From Oscheius dolichura (Eukaryota > Nematoda > Chromadorea > Rhabditida > Rhabditidae), in assembly GCA_932521035.1 (NCBI GenBank), contig OW051495.1:11842001-11906000 (forward strand): a stretch of 64,000 nt of DNA, in the 5' to 3' direction. The notes under the pieces were generated by a model that saw nothing but the letters and a program-made list of their open reading frames with translations, made no database searches and was not told where the DNA came from. Both the position numbers and the translations under genes were made by a program. The first letter of the stretch is position 1. Each line of letters begins with the position of its first letter. Positions 33,028 to 46,114 of this stretch are shown piece by piece.

Positions 33028-35707
33028 GAAACGACTTTTCCCGACTAAATGGACCACGACCGAAATAACTGACGGCGCAGCCGGTGATACCTATTTTAGC
33101 GGAAAGCTGGTTCCTTCGGATCCTATTTGAGTACTGGGAAATCCCGAGTTTGCTGTTTATGCCAAAAAAACCGTTTTTCGTTATTGAATACCCCCTGGCG
33201 TCTTTTCTTATGACTCAATTTGTTGATAAAAGCGAACAAAAGGCCTCAAAAAAGGAGTTGAATGGAATAGCTGCAGTTCCCCCGAAAAAAACCGTCTGAA
33301 GTTTACTTCTTCTTTGAAAAATGGGCCTCCATGGTTCTGCGTTAAATTCTCCGTCTGATCTCCAACTTCAGAACAACGTATCCCTTCTCTTGTATGTCCC
33401 CTCTGTCGGTCTTTGTTTGCCTACTCAAATTTCAATGATCACTAATGTGCAAACGCAACGAGAGAAAGATAGGCATAAAAAACTTGAAAAGTACTGCTTT
33501 CAGATCGAAAAGTTCCTCCCTTTACTTTCTATTTTCACTTATTGTTCCGTTCCAGGAAAAGTGGAAAGAAAAGCCTGGAAGGCGAACACGGCGATATCAT
33601 ATACGGGCGCCATCCGGTCTCGAACACAGTCGCATGGTTGTTTCTGGTTATTATCCTATGCATGAGAAGGCATATCCCATAGCTTATCTTATCATTTCCT
33701 CTGTTTTCTTCTCTTTAAAAAACAGCGAATTTCCATTAAATAATGGTAGATAGTGCTTCCCTCTAACCCTATCTCCCTCCAGTTGGTTTCATCCTTTATT
33801 CGCCAAACATTAACATTCAACAGCACTTTTGGCGGGCCATGTGCACAGCTGGGTATACATTTCAGTTATCTTCGTTTCTCTGCAGAATTCCTTTAAATAG
33901 ATGGTAAATGATCCTGGTTGCATCAATCCGTATTTTACAATGAAGTGCTAGTTTCGGTTGATCCCTCGATCTCTTCTGACAGTCTCTCTCTAAAATCCCG
34001 CCAGGAACAGTAAAAAAGTAAAGGAGTGATCGATCTTTTGTTTGTCTAGACTCTCACGGAGCCACGTTTCCTCACCCGTGTCCAGGAACTGCGGCTGCCA
34101 TTGTCTCTATCCTTCCTTCTTCCTTTTTCAAGAATCTCACTATTCCAGAAAAATCTTTCCTTTCTTGTTGTTGTTTATTTCCTCCCTCGTCTGTTCCTAA
34201 GGAACTTAAAACCCGCCTTGACGACCTTCCACAGCAACTATTGTCGCCCCAAGGGTTCAAGGAGCGAAATTTGGAAGAAAGTGGTCAAAAAAGTTCCGCA
34301 ACGGAATACGGTAGACGTTTTGCAGGAGTTTTCATATCCCCAGCTTGTCTTTTCCCTTTCCTGATCTTTTTTATGGCCCACGTGGTTAATGACCCGCTCA
34401 CACTCCTCCTCTCTTCCAAAAAAGAGATCACGTTCCAAATATTGAAGAGGGATTAGCCCCGCAAACCGCACCCTGAACCTGTCCCCACCCTCTGCTCCTC
34501 TCTTTTTACCTGCCGCCTAACAAAATTTGCCTATCCCCTCCCCCTGAGAGATGTATTGTTTAACTTGACTTAGCGCCTCCCCTTCTGCTCCTCTCCCAGA
34601 CCTATCCAAGATGGGCAAACACTCTTGAGCTTTCTTCATTGTTAGGATATCCCTCGCCTTCTCTCTGAAGAAGCGGGTGGAGAGGGGATCATTTCCCTTT
34701 GAACACCCGAACACCGTGTATAGTGGCTGCCCTTTTCTTTCGTAAACTTTGGCTTTATGTCAATCTCAACTGCATTTCCCTTTAATTAACTCAACTTTTC
34801 AGGGTAGTTTTGCATTTTGGATGACTGGAATACGAGGCTGAGAGATAAGCGGCAGGAAAACGGATCAAAGAGTGAGTTTTCTCCATATACTGTGAATTAT
34901 CCTCCTTTAGCGCCTCCCTCTAATCCTTTTCAAGTTTCCCCTTTAAATTAAGGTGTTTTCTAAGCCCGGCTACTCATTTTAAGAGGGGTACGGTAGCTTC
35001 AAGGAATAAGTTCACTCCCCGGTTTCCGGTGTTCTCCCCCTCCCGCGCTTCATTAAGGATTAAAAGGTCCATTGTACTGACCAATAAATAGCCTGGTACC
35101 CCCTCTTCTTGTCCACTTCTGCTCCATTTTTAGACCCTCTCTCCTCCTCCCAGATAGAAAGAATATAAACCAGACTGGAGAGTCTAAAATGTTTAGAAAT
35201 AGGAGTTTGTCCGTGTCTGCCCTTCCCCTTGCCCACACCGATGATATAACATAAACATCTGGTTCCAGTCAACGCCCTCCCCCTCTCGCCTTAGGGCCTA
35301 CCCTGTATACTTTTTCACCGCCTTTAGACATAACAAAACGAGCCGTTATTTCAGTGACAAGAAAATTGGAGAAATTGATCACCAAGTCATGCGATCAGGA
35401 TTGCGAAAAGGCTTTTGTTCATATAATAGGTGAGTCGAAGTTTTATCCAAGGAAATACTCTCCGAATCCTCTGTTTCCCTATCAAAGGAAAGGGTATCCT
35501 ATTGTTAAAGGAACAATAGCAAAAAAGAACAACATAGATGAAAACCTTCCTAGTTTCAAAAAGTCTTTGAATAGCCAACTTTTTGGACCGGCCCCGCTGT
35601 GCCCTGCTCGGCACACGATAGTCACCGCGTCTTCACCCGTATACCCTCGGCAAGGCGCTCCTCTTTCTTCAAAACAGCTACAAAAACTAAATCCCCTGTA
35701 TATTTTT

Positions 35708-35736
35708 AACTTGCCGAGGCTTTACGGGTGCAGCGG
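35708..35736. repeat. Half copy of the ACGGGTGC element
   Basis: TTGCCGAGGCTTTACGGGTG followed by CAGCGGC matches the right arm of the family. A weak partner may lie near 35590 (CCCCGCTGTGCCCTGCTCGG). Confidence 0.5.
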
Positions 35737-36290
35737 CATGGATTACCTTTTTTTATTTACCGACCCGTTCTTCCAGTTTAATTGAACTCGTTGACATCTC
35801 TCCATAAATAGCCAGACTTTGATTGAAGAGATGAGACGGATGCAGCAAAAATAATGCAGACATTTTGGAAGTATCCATGGCATTTTAAGGGAGCTCTGAG
35901 ATCTAGAGAGATTGAAAGGCCAGGCGCTTCAAAATCGAAAAAACGACGAGATTTAGACATTTTTTGTTTTGTTGAGAGAAGATTAAATGATGTTATGGGC
36001 CATTTTGATTATTTACAGTAAAAGATGTGGCTAAAAATGGCGCCCAAAAGGAGCTGAACGCAAAAAATGAACTGCTGCTCCTTCTCCCCTCTCACCTTAT
36101 TTCCTCCTCAAAATTGCTATCAAATTTCACCAAAATTAAGAATGGCCCCTTGAGGAGGGAGGAGATGTCCCTAGGGACGTCACTCCTCAGCTCATTCGGC
36201 CTGTTCCATCCCTCCCTCCTAAATTTTACACCTGTCTCTGCGATATCCGTCCGTTGATTTATTCGCTCCTTTCGAATGAGCCGCTTCCAC

Positions 36291-36297
36291 TTTTCAG
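36291..36297 (+). promoter_or_regulatory. Probable trans-splice acceptor before the GT43 gene
   Basis: CTTTTCAG ends 5 bp before the start codon at 36303, the typical position and sequence of a nematode spliced-leader acceptor. Confidence 0.5.
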
Positions 36298-36302
36298 ATG
36301 AT

Positions 36303-37764
36303 ATGAAGCGATCCTTTCCCACTTTGAGTTATGGTAGACGACGAGCTTTAAAGTATTTTGTATCTGTTATTCTATTAACTACCGTATTTTCCATAGTTAA
36401 TCTTGCCTCAAGGTGAGTCTTTTAAAAGGGGAAAAATGGCTGGTTTAGACCGGGTCATTCAAGTTTCGCGGGTATATTTGAAACTAAAGCAGCTCTGCCA
36501 TTAATTGTAATTGTAACACCTACATATAGACGAACAACACGACTGGCGGACCTGACAAGGTGGGTGATTGACAGATGCCGGACAGAGGTGATTTATTTCC
36601 AGGATGGCTAACACATTGATGCATGTGAGCGACATTCATTGGATTGTGGTAGAAGACGGGCCCAAGACATATCCCCATGTTATGAAACTGCTTGATAGGA
36701 GCGGGATACCGTATACTTACATGGCACACAGTACAATTGAAGGATATCCAAGTAAGGAAGGAGCTTCTTCCTTTTCTAGAGAAATGGTCACCCTCTCTCG
36801 AAAGAGATGGGCCTTTTCCAAAAATTAAAGTCTCAATTTGAAATTCATTGTACGCGTATGTGTTAGTATTGGTAGCGAAAAATGGTGACAGCCGGCGGCT
36901 TTGAAATGAGCTGCCGAGAATTTACGGGTGCAGGAAAAGAGTCCGAGCTTTCCCTGACTCGAGAATTAAGGCAGGCACCCCGATTTGTCTACCATAACTT
37001 GGCTGCCATCTTTATCCCTTTTAAAGGATTGTCTTCATCGTTTTCTTCCAGAAAAAGGCTGGCACCAGCGGAACATGGCTATGAAATATATCCGTGAGCA
37101 TCCAGATGAACTTCTCAAAGAACACGAAAGCGGGGTACTATACTTTGGTGATGATGACAATTCCTACGACCTCCGTCTCTTCGACAATTACATCCGTAAA
37201 GTTAAGGGTCTCGGAATGTGGGCAGTCGGTTAGTTTTTGGTTTTGTTTATCCGGTTTTAAATAAACTTTAGGGCTGGTTGGAGGAACCGCCGTTGAATCT
37301 CTCCAAGTCACGGAGGGAAAAGTAGTCGGCTTCAATGTGAAATGGAATAAGAGGCGGATGTTTGCCATCGATATGGGAGGATTTGCCATCAATTTGGAAC
37401 GGATTTTTAAGTAAAAAGGATACAATTTCCATTAAAATGTCCACTACTTACAGTACCACGGCGAAGTTTGGAACAAGCTGCAAGAGAGGAATGGGCGCGC
37501 CGGAGACCTGCCTCCTGGAGGATATGGGCTTCAAAAGGAGCGATATTGAGCCGTTTGGGATGATTGAACAGGTAGAAATAGCTGAGTAGCATATGCTCTA
37601 CGCAGTTAAATCTTCAGAACTATAAAGAGATCCTGGTCTGGCACACTAGGACAAAAACACCGACATTTGATCCGAAGAAAGTGGATAGCTACGGCTACCT
37701 GGTTGAATTCGCCCGGAATGATACAGTAGGAGTACCGGTAAAGACGAAACATTCCAACGGATAG
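36303..37764 (+). CDS. GT43 beta-1,3-glucuronosyltransferase
   Basis: This type II Golgi membrane protein has a short cytosolic tail (MKRSFPTLSYGRRRALK) and one membrane helix (YFVSVILLTTVFSIVNLA). The catalytic domain follows: LIVIVTPTYRRTTRLADLTR, MANTLMHVSDIHWIVVEDG, KGWHQRNMAM, and the metal-binding DDD in GVLYFGDDDNSYDLRLFDNY. After this come FNVKWNKRRMFAIDMGGFA and LLEDMGFKRSDIEP, where the Glu corresponds to the family's catalytic base. The family transfers glucuronic acid from UDP-GlcUA to galactose, completing the proteoglycan linkage tetrasaccharide or making related glycans. I cannot tell whether this is the SQV-8/GlcAT-I orthologue or a GLCT paralogue. The intron at about 36752-37051 carries an ACGGGTGC half-element. 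Convergent with the ZIP gene, stops 221 bp apart. Confidence 0.9.
36905..36928. repeat. Half copy of the ACGGGTGC element
   Basis: ATGAGCTGCCGAGAATTTAC followed by GGGTGCAG, inside an intron of the GT43 gene, matches the right arm of the inverted-repeat family. Confidence 0.5.
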
Positions 37765-37985
37765 GTTACTGTAGCCTGTACTGTATTATATCTTCTCTGA
37801 CGGTTATTATAATATATTGTATTGATACTCAGGAGTATGAGAACTTGCTAACTTTATTGTTTGTTCTGAAAACGACGAGCATCAAAGAGGGGAGACATCA
37901 TATACACGTATTGAGTGGTCCCGACGCGATATCATAGGATCACGTTATTAATACAATTGGATTCAATTTAAAAAGAATATACGAA

Positions 37986-40816
37986 TTAAGTAGGCGGCAG
38001 TGTGGAGGTGAGCAGCTGGTGAAGGAGGTTACCCTCCTCGTGGTGGTGGCTGTGGCCGCTGTGGCCGCCGTGGTCATGACCCTCGTGGCCGAAAGAGTAC
38101 TGTAGAATGGCGATTACACCAAAACCGATGGCAATGGCGATCAGCTGGAGGAGAGAGTCGTGTTCATTCCCTTTTTCCTGGGCCAGAACCTGAAAAACGA
38201 GGTGAATTTCTGGGTTGCTCAGTTTTTTGACTCCAAGTTCCCTTTCTCCTTTCTTCCCACCCCTTACCTCAATAAACGTGACGTAGATAAAAGTTCCGGC
38301 GGCCATAGATTCTAAAACAAGTACTGCACTGTCCTTGGTAATCATATCAATGTGTGATTCCTGAAAACCAGTCCAATTTAACCCTTGAAGATATTGGCAG
38401 ACCTGGAGGAATGCTCCCAACACGGCTCCCAGTGGGGTCATTAGAGAGTAGATGAAAATGGTTGAGATTACGGCCTTCAGCTGGAAATTCCCCACTTATA
38501 GTCATTAATTGAAGTGCTCAAACCTTGTCAGCATTTCCCTTCGAGACCTGAAGTCCTACAGAGAAGGCCTCAATGCATTTATGCAACAGGAGGGAGAGGA
38601 ACAAAGCCATAATTCCGGTGTACGTATCCTGGACGCCGAGAGCGAATCCCTCCAAGAGGGAATGGAACGAGATGGCCACTGCGAAGGTGAGACTCTTTAG
38701 GTAGGTTCCCTGCTCGTTGGACATGGCATAGCTGGTACTTCCTTCCATCACCTTACTGAAAACAGACTGATTACTATGGTAGAGTAGGCTAGCCCTACTC
38801 TAATGTGGTTCGAGAGGAGGCAACTAACTCCAAGGGGCTGTCAGGCGGGGTGCCATGGAGCTGGTGCACCGTGGGGTTGGAGAAGACCTGGAAAAGGACA
38901 ATTCAAAGCGTTTTCTTTTATTTATTCTTTAATCCATAGCCTTTAAAATGCTTCACTTTATAGAAATATCTAAGAAAATATAGAAGGTCCCATAGCGAAG
39001 GCGCCTCTTGAAAGAAGCTAACCGTTCTATGGGCGCCGCCGCTTTGGAGCCGTTCTTTTAAGGTAAAATAAGAATATTCTTGGCTGTTTCTTTAATATAT
39101 TTGGAAGAGAATTGGGATCACAGTTCTTGGCATAATCACATTTTCCTCCTGCTGATCATCTAATCGACCCTAGAGCTCAAGGTTACAACTTGTCATTCTC
39201 CTCCTCCACCTCCTCCTATCCTTCTTCCTCTCCCAAAAATAACTCCGATCCCATTCCATTTAAACCAAATGGGATACGGTTACACCTCTTTTGTGAGAAA
39301 AATGACGTGATCTAGACCTTACCCGTAGACAAATTTCCTCGACCAAGTAGACTAGGAAGAAACCGATGCAGGTGAAGAATTGCGGCCAGGGGAAGTCGAC
39401 ATCTCGCTTGGTCTCCTTCATGAATTTATCATACAGTCCACTGAAAATGGAGAGGATTACTGTAAAAGGGGAGAACTCACTTGATATGGGGAACAACGTC
39501 TAAAAAGCAGGTGGCCAAGAAAACGCCGCCAGAGAAGCAGGACAGTAGGGACAGCCATTTAGCTCCTCGGCCTTCTTTTTTGCCGAGGACTCGGATTAAC
39601 TGAAAAACAAACATTTAAATACTTGTTCCTATATCGTTCCAGGACCCGAATAATATTAACAACACGCCAAAATTAAGGGAAAATTAGTGACCAAAGGCCA
39701 ATTGGGCGAAGGCGAATGACCCCTGTCCACTGTCCCCTATTTTCCCCGGTTCAAAATAGACACATCTTTTGACAAGAATAACCGGCTTATTTTCCACCCA
39801 TCTCAGTTCAAAATACGTATTTTCTGACGTAAGCGGTTGAGGGACAGCCGCACACACACAGAGGCACACTTTTGAAGGTTGTGGTATACTCCGAAAGACG
39901 AAAAATTGACGCGAAATGTGGTGGTCTTTAAACCGCTGACGTATGTTCTTTTGGGAGGATCTTTTAGGCCAGAAGACCACGTTTTTAGTGTCATTTCTTG
40001 GAAATTCGTCACTGTGTTCAGGGAGGAAGTGGGAAGCCAGTTTTCTGGGGCAAAACAACGAAGAGGAGGGAACACATCCAGGAAAAAACCCAAATTTGGT
40101 AATGGAAATACAGTAGGCTGGGAAAAGAAAAACTGCCATCAAAACTCCACTTCTAGGTGGCTAAAAGAGCGGGGTTTAACATTAGAAAACTGTTAAAATG
40201 CTAATTTTAAATAAAGGGGGTTGCCGTGGATTTTTCGCTGCGACGTCCATGGCTGGCCCCTGTCCACATGAAACCTTCCATTCAGGACCATATCCCACAA
40301 TGTGGACTGCTTTTTAAAATTAGAAACAGCTATATATGGTCCGAAAACGTATTTTCTTCTCAAGGTCTCGGGAATCCTGAATTTCTTTTCATTTCCACCA
40401 CTCGTCCGTGTTAGGACCCTTTTTGCTGTTCTCTCTGCTCCCGCCGCGTTTCTAGTTTCCTCGCCCACATTAACTTTACCCGTTAACTCGAATAACCCTT
40501 CATCTTTTGTAAGGGGCTTCTTTGAAGAATGGGCGAAAAATGATGACTAGACGTCCTTGATCTTGAAAATTTCCCCCTCCCTGCTCCACTGGAAATTTGT
40601 TCCCCAAATGGCAGGCAGTTCCTCGTCTAACTGGCCCCCTTTCCCGCCATTTTCTAGTTATTTTTTGGCCTGATTTGATTAGAAAAAAGGAGGTCCAGTA
40701 AAAAAAAATAAGAAATCAAATTAATTTCTGCTCACCTTTACGGGAAAGAATCCACTGATTGCCGTTGTTAAAAACATGGCCAAGGACAGGACGATTTGTA
40801 GGAGAAAAATATCCAT
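37986..40816 (-). CDS. ZIP-family zinc transporter (SLC39)
   Basis: A minus-strand multi-exon gene starting MDIFLLQIVLSLAMFLTTAI at 40816. Later exons encode LSCFSGGVFLATCFLDVVPH, FPWPQFFTCIGFFLVYLVEE, and the ZIP signature in helices IV and V: AISFHSLLEGFALGVQ and LLLHKCIEAFSVGLQ, whose His and Glu form the binuclear metal site. Then come YSLMTPLGAVLGAFLQ and LVLESMAAGTFIYVTFIEVL. Such proteins import zinc or other divalent cations into the cytosol. The His-rich stretch (HEGHDHGGHSGHSHHH) is in the C-terminal tail rather than the usual loop between helices III and IV. Intron 1 is 1.1 kb. The SLC39A1-3 subgroup is most likely from length and the conserved EEICLR region. Confidence 0.88.
39735..39845. 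repeat. Diverged repeat shared with 43545-43640
   Basis: CCCGGTTCAAAATAGACAC followed by TTTTGACAAGAATAACCGG and TTATTTTCCA resembles CCCGGTACAAAATAGAGAC, TTTTGACGGATAATAGG and TTATTTTCCA at 43545. It lies inside the large ZIP intron. Confidence 0.45.
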
Positions 40817-43800
40817 TTTTAAAGGTGGAAGTAGTAGATAATTTAAAGAATATACACAGTACTAGTAGTAGTAGTAGCGGTAGTTGCCCTCCCGGTTCCA
40901 GAAAGTGGCGACCTTATTAATCGATGATAGACGTGGTTGGAAAACGGAAAAGAAGAACAGACACCACCAGTTTACAGCTGGGTGCCCGGGCCTGCCCTGG
41001 AAAAGAGGAGAGGGGAGACGGCGGCGGTGGGGCGGCGTGGGAAAGTCGGAGGAAACAGTAGTACCTGAAATGGACTGTTTAAACCAGTTTCTTGAGCAGG
41101 GAAAGAAAGATAGAGGGGAGGATTTCAGCGAAGAAGAAGGAAAAAATGCCTGGGAGGGGATCACGCGCCGCTGGGAAAACGCAATGTTTCTCTCTCTCTG
41201 AACAAGAAGACGAAAACATTAATAATTGATAGTTTTAGAGAGGACAATAGAGAGAGACGAAAGGGATTGGGAATAAGGGAAAATTAACTGGATCAAATAG
41301 TGAAAATTCAACGAAATGGCCAAAATTGAGAGGTTCGGTAGGGAAATAGCGCTGACTGAGTTTCTAATGTGCTTTTTACTATCCTACGCAGTCAAATTGG
41401 GAAGAGAACAACAGTAAGTGATCAGTGAGACTGCTTTACAGTAATATTTTCCCCGGAAATAGGGGATAATTACTGTAAATTCGGGGAAATGGTCAGGAAG
41501 GATAGATTTCTGATCTAATTTGTTTAGCAGACGTTTTTTCCCAATAAACTACACAGTGAAATGGAGAGAAAATGGCATTAGATACTCACAACTTTTAGTT
41601 TGTATGGATACATTTTAAAGAAAAGAGTGCAAGATTGGTAAAAAATTCATGAAAACGTTTAAAAATGACAGACAAAAGTTCTAGCTGAATACATAATCTC
41701 GACTTCTGCTAAAATACGCAGTGAAATGATTGAAAAAGGCGTTGAATGCTCGGCTGGTCTTAGAGGAGACAGATTAAAGAAGAGGAAAGGCAAGAGTTTA
41801 CAAGAGGAACTGAAACGTTTGACTAGACTTTTAATGTCCGCGACGCCCCTTTTTAACTGATCTCGGGGCGGGTCCTAAAAGAAAAGAAGGCAAAGACCTT
41901 GAATTATTGTCTACCAAAGATTAGAAAGCAGGGAACGGGCCTAAAAGTAATTTTATTTTTTTGCAATTTAGAAAACTGGAGAGAGGGAGGGAGGAGTACG
42001 AATATTGTCTGGGTGGTGTTCACCAGCAGGAGACTGGTGCCCGATCACCGAGAGAGAACAGGCGGAGCCACCTGATGTCACTCCGAATGCTTCCTTCCTC
42101 CCTTGACCAAAGCCTCTTAAAATCTTTCCCCTGCCCTCCTCCCATATCACGAGAGAGGGAATGGGATTCTCCTGTGGAGTGATGGGATAGGACTTGTCTC
42201 TTTGCCATTCTCTTCAAGGCCCCCCTGTTGTTACCCAGTGGCCCCCTCTGTGTCAGCAAAGAACAAGTTCAGAGGCAAAGGGGCATAGCTTTACGTGTGA
42301 TAAACACCTGTGTGTCATGTCAGAGACGGGAGCGGCAGAGAGGGATGGGAGTTGATACATTTCCGGGGGAGGAGGCCAACAGGGGTTGTAAGGAACGTGA
42401 CTGAGGAGAAAAAATGTGCACAGATGATCAGGAGGGTTGGAGAGGAGGAGGAGGATTATGACAGCCAATTTGAGGAGCCAAAGGCCGACTGTACTGACAA
42501 ATGGAAGGCAATCAGACAGACTGATGCCATTATTTCGAGGGAGGAAGGAAGGGTGAGACTGTCTGAGGACTCATCGTATAGTTGATCAACTGATCATCCT
42601 TTCAGCGAATGGAAATTCTAAACAGACATCGGAAAAATGGAATAACGACGGAAAGGGAATACGGTATGGGCAGGGTCCCACCGCCTTCTTGAGGTTATGG
42701 TCTCCACAAGAATACTTCAGAGATTTAAAGGACTCAAAGGCGGGTACTACAATTATTACAGGAAAAGAACTGCCATCATTTTGAGACCCGTCTAAAAACG
42801 CAACGGACCACCGTCTCTGTTCGTCTAAAACATCGGCGGGCTTTTCACGAGAGAAATCTTATTTCCTATGAAAATACAAGGCCTTTTTGATAGATCTTCT
42901 CCTTGGAAAATGATTTCCCAGGAAGAAAACTAACCTACGGGTCCTGGAGAAAAGAAGGGGAGGAAATTCAAAAGATCGTTATCAAATTCCTCTCTCCTTG
43001 GTAAGAGAGAAGAAACAAAATAAACTCAACCGCGTGTGTTCTTCTCCCCCTTTTAAAGGGTCGACTCGCTTTTTGACCGGAAAAATACGTTGTTTGCAAG
43101 ATGAAGTGGAATGACTTTGGGAAAGTTTCACTGACGTCCATTTTATAGCCTTCTCGCTCCGGTTTGGACTGTCCAAAAATGGAAAAAACAAAGCGGACCA
43201 TAGGAGAGAAAAATAATGAATGAGGTGTCTGTTTGTTTACCAACCCCCGCCCTCAATTAGCGTACGTGTATAAAGCGAGATAAAGCACAAAACAATTGTC
43301 AACATGAGATTGTTTTCCCCTATTGCTTAATGATTGCTTCGTGTCGAGACCAGAAAGAACCAAAATGGAGCGGAAGAGGTGATGGGGCCAGCCAGACAAT
43401 CGAAACTCGCAAAAAAGGGCATATGCCCAGGCCAAAATATTGTTTCGTTGTGCTGCTCCATTAAATGATATGCAAAACTGCGTTGATGTCCTGGAATATT
43501 TGGGGGAATACCGCCTATTTCGGCGACTATATACAGCAGCCCCCCGGTACAAAATAGAGACATTTTTGACGGATAATAGGATTATTTTCCATCGAGACGA
43601 CCCGAATACGTAGATGGTTGACGTAGAAAATGGCGAGAGTAGCCGTCTTTTAAAGATGGGAACCTCTAAAAATAGTCTGCAATTCGGGGAAGAAGAGGTC
43701 AGGTCATAGGAAACTTGGTTAATCCCCCTACAGAAAGGAGATCCCCCGTTGCTTTTTAAAAGTGAAAGACTGACTCGCTACAGAATTGCAGTCGGAGTCG

Positions 43801-46114
43801 GGTCTTTGCCCAGTTGATCCAAACCCCATGGATGGAAGTGGATCATCCAACCTAGTCTGCAGCTCTAGCTCACCAACAAAAGAAAAATCCACAAGGGAGG
43901 AATATCCAAAGCAAAAAATGAAATTAAAACAAATCTCGAAAAAGGTTGGCATATTTCGAGGACTACAATTGGTTGGTCCCCGCTTTCCAATGGTTAGAAG
44001 GTTGAAAACGGTGGATGATTCTGCAAGGAGGTGGGAGATCTGATATCTTGACGGTATTTTGCCCTCTATTTAAAGAAACTGTCCTGGAGTTATGAAAGGA
44101 GGTTACTGTAGATTAAAACGGATTAAAACTGCCAAAAATTATGGGTTGTTTTGAGGTAATAGAGCACCATGTGGCTGCCCTTTTACAGACCACACTGATA
44201 GAGGTTCTCTGTGGTACCGAGATCCGGGCCCCGAAACGACTGCATCCATGAACAGTTGGTTAAATTTATTACTACTGCTTCCCTGACCGATGTCTCTCAT
44301 CTTTCGAAGTTCTTTTAATTGAACGATTTCCAAAAAGAAACGCCGAAAAAACCGGTAGAGATCAAAAATTTGTTATTTCCTTCGTCTCTTTTTTAACGTT
44401 TGGACATTTGATGATTTGACCGGAGGCCCCACGTGGTCATAAAGTTGTCGGCAGTGGCGGAGGAAGGGGAACTACCCGCACCCGAGCCAGTTTTCTAGGT
44501 AGTTGGAATTCGACGCAATGAAAAGAGAAGAGGAGAAGGGGCACTTTCTGAACCACACTAAAAGTCACGCCACAATAATAAAATTTCTCCTAGAAGAAAG
44601 AGAAAGAGAGGACGAAGAGATGGAGATGATGAAGAGAACCAAGAGGGGAGACTTTTTAAGAAAACGCAATGAAGGGGAAAACGATTTAATCTTATTAACG
44701 AGACAAGAGGCGAGGGGGAGAGAAGGGCCTCACTGTTCACTAAATTCACATTAAAATTTGGACGAAGAGGGTCCAAAAATTAACCCTCCTTCCGGCCGGC
44801 AAAATTCACGTGGACCTCAGAGTTCAGAAAATTTCGATTTGAAGCTAAACAGCCCGTAACGTTACGGCGTCGGATCTATTCTTCTCCCATGGGAAGAGAG
44901 GAAAGACCAAGGCCTACGTGCTATATACGGCTGCTGACAAAAAAGAGAAGCGTATGGGGGAACAAAATGAAACCTTTGCGCAAGGAGCGGAAGTGACGTG
45001 GATCAATTGGGTTTTTGGGGGGAGAGGCAGGGAAGGAAACAATTGGGAGCAACGGGAGGGAGAGGGGATTTATTCATTTCTATGTAAACCCAGGCTGGGG
45101 GCAGTGATTGGAATGATTGTGTCTGGAGAAAAGGTTGTTAGCAGGGCGAGGGAGACCCTAAAATGGCTTTAAAATGAAACCAACGACTTCCTCTTTCGAC
45201 GTGAATAAGTGGAATTTCTAGCCTAAAGACGACTTATGGAACCTAGGAATCTTTGTGCTCGGTTTAGCGGGCCCTTCCAAGGGAACATTATTGAATTGTC
45301 AACTTCCAAGCTTCACAACAAGGAGTGGAACGTCTTTGACTAATCGGAAGAAAAAAATATAGGTAGGGAGAGCTGGAAGCTGCTTGAAAAGGACCCTGAC
45401 TAGAACGATATTGACTACCGCGTCTGGCATTTCTGTCCAAAACTACTGGACCAAATACTGAATGATTCACGGAAAAGGAACGTTGCTACGGAACCGATAA
45501 ACTTTAAAAGAGAAGAAGAAAAAGTACTAGCGTGGGTTGTCCCGCCACGAAAGAGATGACTTACGAGAACTCATGGCCAGAAAAATGTGGGGGCATAAGT
45601 CATCGCGGCCCTGTCTGGGAAGGTCTGCCAAAACGAGGTCCAATCGCTTACCTGGGCTGTGGTAAAGCATTTCGAGGGGTAAGCCAAAGAAAGTCTGGAA
45701 GCATTGACGAGAGGCTACAAACATTCCTTGTGAGTCAACTAGGACTGCCCGGGATCCTAAGTATCCACAAAATGCAGCTGATAAAAGAAAAGGGAAAACG
45801 AAACTCTAAAACTTGCGAAGCAAACCAATCTGGTGAATATGAACCAGACAATCAACTGTATTTTAACCCTGAACATCGTTCTACGTCAGTTTAATTGTCT
45901 TCCATTGAATGGAGAGCTCCCGTCGTCACAGCGTCAGCAAAAAAGGATAGACAGACTCTTTTATGTGCTCTTTATGGGAAAAACTATTATGAACTGTAGT
46001 GAAAACATCTATTTTTCAATACTTGTATTTTATCACACGACAAATATCACAATCCAAGACAAAATACAGTAAGATATTGCAAATTTACAAATAGTAACCC
46101 TTTCAACTCTTCAA
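40817..46114. other. 5.3-kb intergenic region
   Basis: No gene is supported. It contains a GTA microsatellite at 40863-40885, purine-rich stretches (42300-42600), the diverged repeat at 43545-43640 and a TCCCGAAACGA-type motif at 44227-44240. Reading frames across it are short, low-complexity or repeat-derived. Confidence 0.45.
43545..43640. repeat. Diverged repeat shared with 39735-39845
   Basis: See the paired copy in the ZIP intron; similarity covers about 90 bp with small gaps. Confidence 0.45.

Larger units (their letters stand above)
32757..36302. other. 3.5-kb intergenic region
   Basis: No gene is supported apart from a possible terminal exon at 32955-33027. Repeat arms of the ACGGGTGC family occur at 35708-35736. 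A frame at 35354-35785 starts MTRKLEKLITKSCDQDCEKA but runs into that repeat and is unsupported. C/T-rich tracts are frequent around 34500-35290. Confidence 0.45.

Noticed and set aside
35354-35785. 143-codon plus-strand frame
   Set aside because: Its 3' half is the ACGGGTGC repeat, and no domain or splice continuation was found.
39684-40142. 152-codon minus-strand frame inside the ZIP intron
   Set aside because: Overlaps a dispersed repeat and lies in an intron of a well-supported gene on the same strand; composition is not protein-like throughout.
43253-43563. Overlapping minus-strand frames near a diverged repeat
   Set aside because: One frame (MSLFCTGGLLYIVAEIGGIP) looks protein-like at first, but it is in repeat DNA with no flanking exons.
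45527-45894. Opposing open frames of 65 and 120 codons
   Set aside because: Neither shows a domain, a signal peptide or plausible splice sites, and they overlap each other.
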